Notes: generated by a model not told the origin, from the sequence alone. Positions 1 to 6,286 are shown, counted from the first letter of the stretch. The stretch is 6,392 nt of DNA from Wenzhouxiangella sp. (GCA_021767625.1 JAASTB010000132.1:1-6392), one strand, 5' to 3'. Program-made: numbers and translations.

Positions 1-2217
1 CAATGCGCGCTGGAGAACCTTGGGCGAAACGGATTCGTCCGCATGAAGCATGATCGCAACCCGGGCGCCGAGGGCATCGGGGTAGTCGGACTTCCAGCGC
101 AGTGCCCGGGCCAGATGCTCTCGGGCGCTTTCGTGGTCGCCAGAGAGCGTCAGAAAATAGCCGAGCTCGGTTTGGTACATGGCCGTAAGCGCAGGTTCGT
201 CCAGGCCGTCGAGTAGGGGCAAGCCTTGTTCGAGATACTCGAGTGCCGCTGCGGCCGATGGTGCGCAGTGGCGCGCTTGGTGAAAATAGCCTGAAACCTG
301 TTCGCGTCGCAGGTCGCGCTCGGCGGCGTCGTCAATCAGTCGGCTGAGTCGTTGCCGAGCTTGCGCGGCACCGCCTTGTTCGCACTCTGCGCCTGTCATA
401 CCAATCGCCATGTCCAATGCCTGGGCGGAATCCCCGGCAGCATGCTCGAGTGCCTCGCCATAGCGCTGAACCGCCTGCCCATAGTGACCAAGCTCCATCT
501 CGATGTGCGCATCCATCGCGATGATGGCTGAGGTGACTCTTGGATCCTGGAGCTCATTCACAATCTCGAGCGCTTGCTCAACCTGTTGCCGCGCCTGTCC
601 GAGCTGCCCGCGATCCGCGGCGACAATGGCCAGGGTGAGGCGGTAGATCGCCTGGGAGTTGCGCTGGCCCTGTTCGCGGGCCAGCGCCAGGGCGTGTCGG
701 GCGAGTTGCTCGGCTTCGCCCCATTGGCCGGTCTTGCGCACGGCCAGGGCGAGGTTGGCGGAGATCACGCGCTCGGCGTTGGCAAGGCCATACGTCTTGG
801 CTCGGTGCAGCGCCTGCCGGAACACCGGTATGGCATGGGTTGCGCGGCCGCTGCGTTCGAGGAAGCTGGCGTAGTTTACTTGCGTGACCAGGATTTCGAT
901 CTCGTTTCCGGTGGTCCCGAATGCCTCCATCGCGGCCGTGTAGTGCGAATCGGCCAGGTCGTGGTCGCCGCGCCGCTGGGCCAGGCGAGCACTGGCAAGA
1001 TGAGTCTCCCCCAGTCCGTTGAAGTCCGAATGGTCCTGCGCCATTGCTTGTGCCTGTGCCAGCCGCTGTTCGGCCTGGTCGAGCCTGTTGAGCATGATCA
1101 GTGCATCGCTGGCCAGCCTCATGGCGTTCGTACTGCGGGTGCCTGCCGGCTCGAGTTCGATGGCCTGGTTTGCCGCGGCCAGTGCCGCTTGAGGGTCGCG
1201 GAGAGCCAGCCGGGCCTTGGCGAGCATTGTCCAGGCCCACCGGTCCTGAGGCGACTGCTGAACCTGAGCCTGGAGCGTGTTGGCGGCCTCGGAAAAACGG
1301 CCGGCGATCATCTGGTCGATCACTCTTCCGCTGTCGTAGCCTTGCGGGGCGGCCGCTTCCGGCATCCTGCCGGTCTCGCGCGGCAGAATCCCCACCACCG
1401 CTTCGATCAACGCCGTCGAGGCCGCGTTGTAGTCCGCGCCCCGGCCGGCCACCTGGTGCACGCTGCCGTCCATGGAATGCAGCTCGGCACGAATCTCTAC
1501 AGAGCCGTCCTCGCCGAAGCGATGCGCAACCAGCAGGGCGTGCTGGCTGCCGTGGCCGCGCAGCAAGAGGTCCGCGCGGTCGGTGGTCGGCGCAGGATCA
1601 TCCGCAGACCACCCGGAACTGAGTCGGCTGTCGATCACCCGCCACTGCGGCGACAGGAATAGTGCGCGTTGCAGTCGCTGGGCGAGGCGGGCAGTGGTTG
1701 CCGAATTGTTTGCATCCGGAATGCCGGCGACGGCGATGGCCTGCACCATGGGCGGCACGGCGGTGCCCGGCCACAGCCCAACCACTAACGCGACGAGGAC
1801 AAGCGCTGCTGCCGCCAGGGGCAGTGCGGTTCGTGATCGTGCCCGTGCCGGCGGGGTCGATGGTGAACGCTTCGGCACGGGGTCGGCCTCGAAGACGTAG
1901 CCCTCGCGTGGCACGGTGCGGATGACCGAACTCGACGGCGAGTCTTCGTTGAGCAGGCGACGCAGGTCGGCGATGGCGCGCTTGATGGCACTCTGCTCCA
2001 CGATCTTGGGCGACCAGACGTGCGCGAGCAGCTCATCGTGACCAATTACACGGCGCGGATTCTCGACAAAATACTGCAACAGACGAAAACAAAGCGGGCT
2101 CGCGGTGCGCTCCTGACCGCCAATCCGCAGCTTCCGGCTCGCCGGGTCGATCGTGAGATCGATGGGCTCTACGCGCCAGGCGGTCGTTCGGTGTTTGATG
2201 GAATGGTGTTCATCCAT
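1..2217 (-). CDS. CadC/ToxR-like transmembrane winged-helix regulator with TPR repeats (C-terminus cut by window edge)
   Basis: This is a one-component membrane-anchored transcription regulator. The minus-strand frame is open for 739 codons from the ATG at 2217 to base 1, with no stop, so the 3' end is missing. Residues 15-113 form an OmpR/CadC-type winged helix: HDELLAHVW at 60-68, recognition helix around 76-91 (SAIKRAIADLRRLL), and wing RTVPREGYVF at 100-109. There is no receiver domain. A basic stretch (RARSR, 125-129) precedes one membrane helix at about 131-149, so the DNA-binding part is cytoplasmic and the rest periplasmic. Residues 155-280 resemble the FlgO/TolB-N-like segment of such regulators (WRVIDSR at 192-198, LLLRG at 217-221). 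From about 294 on there are at least seven TPR-like repeats, the clearest at 327-357, 405-433, 487-516, 525-553, 564-593 and 681-711. An in-frame TAA at 2248-2250 leaves this ATG as the natural start, although no good Shine-Dalgarno sequence precedes it. It is divergent from the LamG gene. The fold and topology are secure; ligand and target genes are unknown. Confidence 0.9.
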   Translation of the reverse strand, partial: MDEHHSIKHRTTAWRVEPIDLTIDPASRKLRIGGQERTASPLCFRLLQYFVENPRRVIGHDELLAHVWSPKIVEQSAIKRAIADLRRLLNEDSPSSSVIRTVPREGYVFEADPVPKRSPSTPPARARSRTALPLAAAALVLVALVVGLWPGTAVPPMVQAIAVAGIPDANNSATTARLAQRLQRALFLSPQWRVIDSRLSSGWSADDPAPTTDRADLLLRGHGSQHALLVAHRFGEDGSVEIRAELHSMDGSVHQVAGRGADYNAASTALIEAVVGILPRETGRMPEAAAPQGYDSGRVIDQMIAGRFSEAANTLQAQVQQSPQDRWAWTMLAKARLALRDPQAALAAANQAIELEPAGTRSTNAMRLASDALIMLNRLDQAEQRLAQAQAMAQDHSDFNGLGETHLASARLAQRRGDHDLADSHYTAAMEAFGTTGNEIEILVTQVNYASFLERSGRATHAIPVFRQALHRAKTYGLANAERVISANLALAVRKTGQWGEAEQLARHALALAREQGQRNSQAIYRLTLAIVAADRGQLGQARQQVEQALEIVNELQDPRVTSAIIAMDAHIEMELGHYGQAVQRYGEALEHAAGDSAQALDMAIGMTGAECEQGGAAQARQRLSRLIDDAAERDLRREQVSGYFHQARHCAPSAAAALEYLEQGLPLLDGLDEPALTAMYQTELGYFLTLSGDHESAREHLARALRWKSDYPDALGARVAIMLHADESVSPKVLQRAL

Positions 2218-2244
2218 ACGTATCTGAATACCACAAAAATCGAG

Positions 2245-2292
2245 CGGTTACAGGGCACGGACCGCGCGGTTACCGCACGGTAACCGTCGGTG
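2245..2292. promoter_or_regulatory. Candidate operator: phased CGGTTACC half-sites in the divergent intergenic gap
   Basis: The gap between the divergent regulator and LamG genes contains a perfect inverted repeat, CGGTTACC (2267-2274), GCAC spacer, GGTAACCG (2279-2286). A further direct half-site, CGGTTAC, lies at 2245-2251, exactly 22 bp (two helical turns) before the left arm. The same stretch also reads as 11-bp tandem units beginning ACCG at 2261, 2272 and 2283 (ACCGCGCGGTT, ACCGCACGGTA, ACCGTCGGTG). The first ten bases of the first unit, 2261-2270, are a perfect palindrome. Phased direct half-sites suit OmpR-family winged-helix proteins, which bind tandem sites. The site lies 28-75 bp upstream of the regulator ATG and 54-101 bp upstream of the LamG ATG, a suitable position for control of either gene. 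The repeats are seen directly. Binding by the neighbouring regulator is inference. Confidence 0.5.
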
Positions 2293-2345
2293 CGCGGGGC
2301 TGGTGCTAGCGTTTGGTCCACACAAATCAGCATAGCGACCCGCCC

Positions 2346-3683
2346 ATGAAAAAACGACTTCTTGCAGCACACCTCGTGGTTCTACTTCTGGCTTGCCTGC
2401 CCGCTGGAAGAGTGGACGCCGCCTTGTTGGCGGACTACACATTCGATGAGGACACCTCCAGCGCGGTCGGGACGGCACCCGATCTGGAGCATCTGGCAAG
2501 TGCATCGGTGTTCACGACGATCACGGTCGATGGAGAAACGCTCCAGGTTCTGGAGGTGGAGCCGGGCGAGGGCCTGCGGTTGGCCGGCTTGGCCGAACTG
2601 GCGGAGGATGAATACACCTTTCTTCTACGGGTGCGCCTGGCCAGTAATCCGTCTTACCAGAAAATTGTGGACTTCAAGAACCGCGCCGCCGACCAGGGCT
2701 TGTACCTGTTTGACGACTTCCTGCGCTACTTCGGGGACAGTCCCGAGCCCCCCTACACGCGTGCCCGCCAGGTTGCCGGTGATGAGCTGGTTCAGATCGC
2801 GCTTACCCGGCGCAGCAGTGATGACCTGGTGCGGGTTTACCTGAACGGCAAGCAAGCCTTTGCTTTCATCGACGACGGCGGCCTTGCCGAAATCGGCACT
2901 GACGGCGTCATTCACTTTCTGATGGACGATACGCAGTTCTCGAGCACCGAGAATCCGCAGGGCGTGGTTGATCGTATCCGGATCTGGGACACGGCGTTGA
3001 CCGATGAGGAAATCGCCGACCTGGCCCCTGACCCGGGCGCTTCGGCTCCACTGCTGTCGAAAGTGGCGGACTATGAGTTCGACAGTACGCTGACCAGTGA
3101 TGTTGGCTCCGTGCCGGCCTTGGAGTACCTGGGCAGCGGCGCCACTTACTCGGGGACCCGCCTTACGATTGAAGCCGGCTCAGGCTTGCGGTTGGCGCCT
3201 GCCACGGGTGTGCCTTCGGATCGCTACACCATGGTGTTCGACATGACGCTGGTCGATACCTCCGGTTGGCGAAAGATCGTGGACTTTGCGAGTCGTTCGG
3301 TCAATCCCGGCGTTTACCTGAATGCCGCCTTTCCGGTCTTTGCATCGGAGAGTCCCATTGATGGGCTGCCAACCGTCGAAGTGGACGTACCGTTCCAGAT
3401 GGCGGTAACGCGTGACTCCTTCACCGAGCGGGTCAACGTCTTCATCGACGGGGAGATGAGGCTGTCCTTCCTCGATGCGGGCGGTGATGCCGTGGTCGGC
3501 GGGACCGGTGAACTGTTCTTCCTGGTGGACGATACCGCAGGCGGCGGCGCGGACCACCCCGAGGGCAGCATTGATCGGCTCAGAATATGGGACGGGGCGA
3601 TGACTCCGGCGCAGATCGAGGCGCTCGTCCCCGTGCCTGGGATCTTCCACGACGCTTTTGAGGCATCAGCCGGAGGCAAGTGA
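2346..3683 (+). CDS. Secreted protein with two tandem LamG/concanavalin-like domains
   Basis: This encodes a 445-aa exported protein of unknown substrate. The ATG at 2346 is chosen over the TTG at 2313 because it puts a signal peptide at the N-terminus: MKKR, a hydrophobic core at 5-18, and probable cleavage after VDA at residue 25. C17 follows LLA, a poor lipobox, so a lipoprotein is possible but less likely. There is no strong Shine-Dalgarno sequence. The mature protein is two homologous repeats, about 28-226 and 239-427. Each shows ADYxFD, GxGLRLA, a DxYT/DEYT strand, KIVDF, GxYL, a V-x-V-[YF]-[LI]-[ND]-G strand, FL-x-DDT and a closing DR-[IL]-RIWD followed by [AM]-T-x-x-[EQ]-I. That order is typical of LamG/pentraxin-like jelly-roll sandwiches that bind glycans or proteins. 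No catalytic residues are evident. The last residues, IFHDAFE (433-439), resemble a C-terminal tail common in secreted proteins of related gammaproteobacteria. The gene is divergent from the regulator at 2217 and may be its target (inference). Confidence 0.85.
   Translation: MKKRLLAAHLVVLLLACLPAGRVDAALLADYTFDEDTSSAVGTAPDLEHLASASVFTTITVDGETLQVLEVEPGEGLRLAGLAELAEDEYTFLLRVRLASNPSYQKIVDFKNRAADQGLYLFDDFLRYFGDSPEPPYTRARQVAGDELVQIALTRRSSDDLVRVYLNGKQAFAFIDDGGLAEIGTDGVIHFLMDDTQFSSTENPQGVVDRIRIWDTALTDEEIADLAPDPGASAPLLSKVADYEFDSTLTSDVGSVPALEYLGSGATYSGTRLTIEAGSGLRLAPATGVPSDRYTMVFDMTLVDTSGWRKIVDFASRSVNPGVYLNAAFPVFASESPIDGLPTVEVDVPFQMAVTRDSFTERVNVFIDGEMRLSFLDAGGDAVVGGTGELFFLVDDTAGGGADHPEGSIDRLRIWDGAMTPAQIEALVPVPGIFHDAFEASAGGK
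2427..3626 (+). repeat. Internal tandem duplication: two LamG-like domain copies
   Basis: Copy 1 covers 2427-3023 (residues 28-226) and copy 2 covers 3060-3626 (residues 239-427), joined by a short Pro/Ala/Ser linker. The relation is obvious at protein level through collinear motifs: ADYTFD/ADYEFD, GLRLA in both, KIVDF in both, FLMDDT/FLVDDT and DRIRIWD/DRLRIWD. The copies have diverged, with differing loops and copy 1 about 10 residues longer. This is an old domain duplication and not a recent DNA repeat. Confidence 0.8.
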
Positions 3684-4002
3684 GTGCATTCGAAATCGGC
3701 CTCAGATGGCTGAAGCGCAGAAGCAGGCAGCCGTTTCCGCAGGGAACGCCCCGGGGAAGGAGCAGGGCTCGGCCGGCGGAGAGCCGCCTCATTGCCGTCC
3801 GCATCCTGCATGGCAGGGCGAGTGCGGCGACGGGGCGCTATGCCGTCGAGATTCGGAAGAATTTCTCAAAACTACTGCGGGCCCGGGCTGTCCGATACTC
3901 TACGGATGATGAAGTTGCCGTGGCCCCGCAGCGCTCCGGGCGCTCGAACCAGGCAGACCGCGTCCTGCGGTGGGGCATGGCCAACAACAAAAAGGACGCG
4001 TC
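3684..4002. other. Intergenic stretch with no convincing gene; doubtful Arg-rich frame
   Basis: About 320 bp separate the LamG stop from the antiporter start. No homology-bearing protein, RNA gene or clear promoter was recognised. One plus-strand frame runs from a GTG at 3680 to a TGA at 4004-4006 (108 codons). It overlaps the LamG stop as GTGA and the antiporter start as ATGA, with GGAGG at 3672-3676 only 3 bases before the GTG. Its product is very Arg-rich, uses several AGA/AGG codons unlike the flanking genes, and shows no domain, signal peptide or membrane segment, so it is probably not a gene. Short palindromes are present (CCCCGGGG at 3749-3756, GCCCGGGC at 3881-3888, and GGCTC/GAGCC arms at 3766-3770 and 3781-3785). 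None is followed by a T-run, so no terminator can be called. A promoter for the antiporter presumably lies here but no good -35/-10 pair was found. Confidence 0.5.
3992..3996 (+). promoter_or_regulatory. Ribosome binding site of the antiporter
   Basis: AAGGA ends 6 bases before the ATG at 4003. This fixes that ATG as the start instead of the in-frame GTG at 3970, which would add an 11-residue polar extension (GHGQQQKGRV after its initiator) in front of the first membrane helix. Confidence 0.75.
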
Positions 4003-5304
4003 ATGAGTGTCGAAGCCTGGCTGCTGATCATTGGCGGAATCCTGCTGGCGATGGGCTTTACCGCGCAGTTCATGCGTCGGCTGCCCATCACCAACGCCAT
4101 GATGTATCTCGCCGTGGGATTCCTGATCGGCCCGACGGTGCTCCATCTGTTCCACTTCAATCCCTTGAAGGAATCGGCCGTTCTCGAGCGGATCACCGAG
4201 ATGGCGGTAATCCTCTCCTTGTTCACGGCCGGATTGAAGATGCCGGTGCCAGTGAAGCTCCGGGAGTGGCGCTTTCCGCTCTTGCTGGGTTTCGCCAGCA
4301 TGGCTGTTACCGCAGCGATCATCGCCGGCTTCGGGTTTTGGGCGCTGGGCTTGCCGCTGGGTGCCGCCGTCCTGCTGGGAGGGGTGTTGGCGCCGACCGA
4401 CCCCGTACTGGCTCGCGATGTTCAGGTTCGGCACCCGGGCGACCGCGACGGGCTTCGCTTCGGCCTCACCTGCGAGGCCGGCATCAACGATGGTTCGGCG
4501 TTTCCCGTGATCATGCTGGGCCTGGGGCTCATGGGTTTGCACGAGATCGGCGGTGGGTGGCGCTGGGTGCTGGTGGACGTGGCCTGGGCGACCGGTGCCG
4601 GGATCGCGCTGGGGATCGTGTGCGGTTGGCTCCTGGCCCGCCTGGTGTGGGAACTGCACCGCCGCAAGGAAGGGCTTCACCTGATCGACAACTTCCTGGG
4701 TCTCGGGCTCATCTCAGCCGTCTATGGCGCGAGCCTGATGATCCATGCCTACGGCTTCCTGGCAGTATTCGCCGCGGCCGTGGCGCTGCGGCATACGGAG
4801 TTCCAGCTTGCCGCCAGGGCCGTCGAGCAGGGCAAGGAACAAGCGGAGGGTGCCGGGGACGAGCCGGATGCCGATGTCGACGATCCGCCAACCAGCGGCG
4901 TGACGGATCGATCTTTGTTCTTCAAGGAACAACTCGAGCATTTCTCGGAGATTGTCCTGATCCTGATCATCGGCGGCACGCTCTTCCTTAACTCCTGGAA
5001 CTTGCCGGCGGTGCTACTGGCGCTCTTCGTTTTCCTGGTCGCCAGGCCCATGGGCGTGTTGCTGACCACTCTTATTTCCAGCGAGCCCGCACGCAACCGG
5101 CTTATGGCCGGCTGGTTCGGCATACGCGGGATCGGCTCGTTGTTCTACCTGATGTACGCCATTCAGCATGGTCTGCCCGAAGATCTGGCATTGCAGCTGA
5201 TTGAGCTGGTTTTGATCGTCGTGACGCTGTCGATCGTGCTCCACGGCGTTACCGTCAAGCCGCTGATGGCCTGGTACGCAAGACAGAACGGCGAACAGCA
5301 TTAG
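4003..5304 (+). CDS. CPA1/NhaP-type cation:proton antiporter
   Basis: This inner-membrane antiporter exchanges Na+ or K+ for H+ and serves pH and salt homeostasis. It is 433 aa, a normal length for short bacterial CPA1 members, and strongly hydrophobic throughout with roughly a dozen membrane helices. Signature residues are in place: APTDPV at 130-135 in the unwound core helix; E158 four residues before the ion-binding pair N162-D163 (CEAGINDGSAFP, 157-168); ARP at 347-349; and GIRGIGSL at 373-380 with the conserved Arg375. The N-D order and E-x3-N-D spacing match electroneutral CPA1 exchangers. An acidic, soluble loop at about 276-304 (GDEPDADVDD and neighbours) separates two membrane halves. 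There is no C-terminal RCK/TrkA regulatory domain. Start choice rests on AAGGA 6 bases upstream and on the hydrophobic helix beginning directly after MSVEAW. The gene stands alone between the LamG gene and a convergent hydrolase. The family is certain; the transported ion is not. Confidence 0.93.
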   Translation: MSVEAWLLIIGGILLAMGFTAQFMRRLPITNAMMYLAVGFLIGPTVLHLFHFNPLKESAVLERITEMAVILSLFTAGLKMPVPVKLREWRFPLLLGFASMAVTAAIIAGFGFWALGLPLGAAVLLGGVLAPTDPVLARDVQVRHPGDRDGLRFGLTCEAGINDGSAFPVIMLGLGLMGLHEIGGGWRWVLVDVAWATGAGIALGIVCGWLLARLVWELHRRKEGLHLIDNFLGLGLISAVYGASLMIHAYGFLAVFAAAVALRHTEFQLAARAVEQGKEQAEGAGDEPDADVDDPPTSGVTDRSLFFKEQLEHFSEIVLILIIGGTLFLNSWNLPAVLLALFVFLVARPMGVLLTTLISSEPARNRLMAGWFGIRGIGSLFYLMYAIQHGLPEDLALQLIELVLIVVTLSIVLHGVTVKPLMAWYARQNGEQH

Positions 5305-5368
5305 GGAGCATCTTCCGGGTGGAAGCTCGCTTGATCGCTGGCGATGCGGCGCTAGCGCAACCTGCCCA

Positions 5369-5395
5369 CCGGGCTCGTTCCAGAGACAAGCCCGG
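5369..5395 (-). terminator. Strong hairpin between convergent genes, probable terminator
   Basis: On the minus strand the arms CCGGGCTTGT (5395-5386) and ACGAGCCCGG (5378-5369) form a 10-bp stem with one G-U pair and a 7-base loop. Read on the plus strand the same stem has one C-A mismatch, so it is better suited to ending the hydrolase transcript, 26 bases after its stop at 5421. No U-run follows on either side, so it is not a textbook intrinsic terminator. A weaker plus-strand stem, CTTCC (5312-5316) with GGAAG (5321-5325) and loop GGGT, lies 8 bases after the antiporter stop and may serve that gene. Confidence 0.4.
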
Positions 5396-5411
5396 ATACC
5401 CGGGATACCCG
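5394..5411. repeat. Tandem 9-bp repeat GGATACCCG x2
   Basis: GGATACCCG occurs at 5394-5402 and immediately again at 5403-5411, between the terminator-like hairpin and the end of the hydrolase gene. With two copies only, it may be a small slippage duplication. It contains the palindrome CCCGGG at the junction. Confidence 0.7.
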
Positions 5412-5420
5412 ACCTTCTGG

Positions 5421-6239
5421 CTAGTTCTCGTCGGTTCGCTCGGCGACCCGTTCGAAGCCGACGAACAGCCGAGCCACGCCTTCCGGGTCGTCGCGGTGGG
5501 GCACATGGTTTCCGATGTATTCGACCACGGGAAAGCCGAGGTCCTCGGCGCGTTTCGCAGTCACGTTGAAATCGTCGGCGCCGCCGGCGGCCTCGCGCGT
5601 GATGATGAAACCGGCCGGTACGCCGTTGCCTGGATCGCCTTTTAGCTCTATCGGATCGATGAATGTGCCGATGGGCTGGGGAACGTCGCTCGGCGGCGGC
5701 GTGCCGGCTTCCACCCAGCCCGGTGGGATGCCGCCGTCTTGTGTCGCTTCGGGTAGCATGCGTTCCGCCGCCTCGGCGGTGCAGAGTTCGCCCGGGCCGG
5801 CATCGCGACCCACCGCGAGTGCGCACTCGCCGTCGAACGGCAGGAAGGCGTCAAAGTAGACCAGCCGGGCGATCCGTTCGGGAACCGCCTCGGCCACTCC
5901 GGTGATGACCATGCCGCCGTAGCTGTGCCCGACCAGGGTAACGTCGCTTAGCTGTTCGAAGCGCAGCACGTTGACCACGTCGGCGATGTGCGTGGTCAGG
6001 TCGATGTCCGGCGAGAGCAGGTGACGGCGCTCGCCGAGGCCGGTCAGCGTCGGCCTGTAGACCTCGAAGCCTTGGGATTCGAGCACGGCCGCCGTTTCCT
6101 TCCAGTCCCAACCGCCGCCCCAGGCGCCGTGGACGATCACGACTGTCCTGCCCGGGCCGGGTGTTTCGGCCTGGGCGAGCGGCGCGAACATCAAAAGGAG
6201 CGAGAGCGCCAACAGTATTCGTTTCGGTATCCGGGGCAT
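5421..6239 (-). CDS. Exported alpha/beta hydrolase (esterase-like)
   Basis: This is a 272-aa alpha/beta-fold hydrolase, probably periplasmic, acting on an unknown ester or amide. MPRIPKR, a hydrophobic stretch at 8-20 and AQA at 22-24 form a signal peptide with likely cleavage before E25. The fold is read in order: strand VVIVHGAWGG (33-42) with the oxyanion H38-G39; PTLTGLGER (63-71), typical of the methylesterase/HNL-like branch of bacterial hydrolases; nucleophile elbow GHSYGG (104-109) with Ser106; FDAFLP (129-134); and catalytic His in GNHVPH (243-248), most likely H245. The canonical acid position after the next-to-last strand reads ITREAAGG (213-220) without an Asp, so D130 or E216 is the probable acid. 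AAGGAG (6253-6248) lies 8 bases before the ATG and supports the start. The gene begins 47 bases after the stop of the upstream dehydrogenase fragment on the same strand and is probably co-transcribed with it. The family is secure; the substrate is not predictable. Confidence 0.88.
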   Translation of the reverse strand: MPRIPKRILLALSLLLMFAPLAQAETPGPGRTVVIVHGAWGGGWDWKETAAVLESQGFEVYRPTLTGLGERRHLLSPDIDLTTHIADVVNVLRFEQLSDVTLVGHSYGGMVITGVAEAVPERIARLVYFDAFLPFDGECALAVGRDAGPGELCTAEAAERMLPEATQDGGIPPGWVEAGTPPPSDVPQPIGTFIDPIELKGDPGNGVPAGFIITREAAGGADDFNVTAKRAEDLGFPVVEYIGNHVPHRDDPEGVARLFVGFERVAERTDEN

Positions 6240-6247
6240 GCTCGCTT

Positions 6248-6253
6248 CTCCTT
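6248..6253 (-). promoter_or_regulatory. Ribosome binding site of the alpha/beta hydrolase
   Basis: Read on the minus strand, AAGGAG is followed by an 8-base spacer and the ATG at 6239. It is a near-ideal Shine-Dalgarno sequence and supports the start that carries the signal peptide. Confidence 0.75.
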
Positions 6254-6286
6254 GCTACGGGCGTCCGGACGGCGGCCTGCCGTGAC

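Noticed and set aside
574..1662. Long plus-strand open frame of 362 codons
   Set aside because: It lies antisense to the TPR part of the regulator, whose frame has clear domain structure over its whole length. The product has no recognisable domain, and such frames are common opposite GC-rich genes.
2225..2253. Sigma-70 promoter for the regulator (CTGTAA, 17 bp, TATTCA on the minus strand)
   Set aside because: Each box matches only three of six consensus bases, so it is kept as a speculation in the findings and not listed as a feature.
2313..2345. Upstream TTG start for the LamG protein
   Set aside because: It would put eleven polar residues before the MKKR signal peptide; the ATG at 2346 gives a normal secretion signal.
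3766..3785. Terminator after the LamG gene (GGCTC/GAGCC arms)
   Set aside because: It has a five-base stem with a ten-base loop, no T-run, and lies more than 80 bp after the stop. It is too weak to call.
3838..4680. Minus-strand open frame of 280 codons
   Set aside because: It is antisense to the antiporter, rich in His, Gln and Pro, with no fold or motif.
3792..4991. Plus-strand open frame of 399 codons
   Set aside because: It is a shifted frame over the antiporter gene, Arg/Gly-rich and without domains, while the antiporter frame carries all CPA1 signatures.
5014..5826. Minus-strand open frame of 270 codons
   Set aside because: It is an out-of-frame shadow of the alpha/beta hydrolase that runs into the antisense of the antiporter; Arg-rich and low in hydrophobic core residues.
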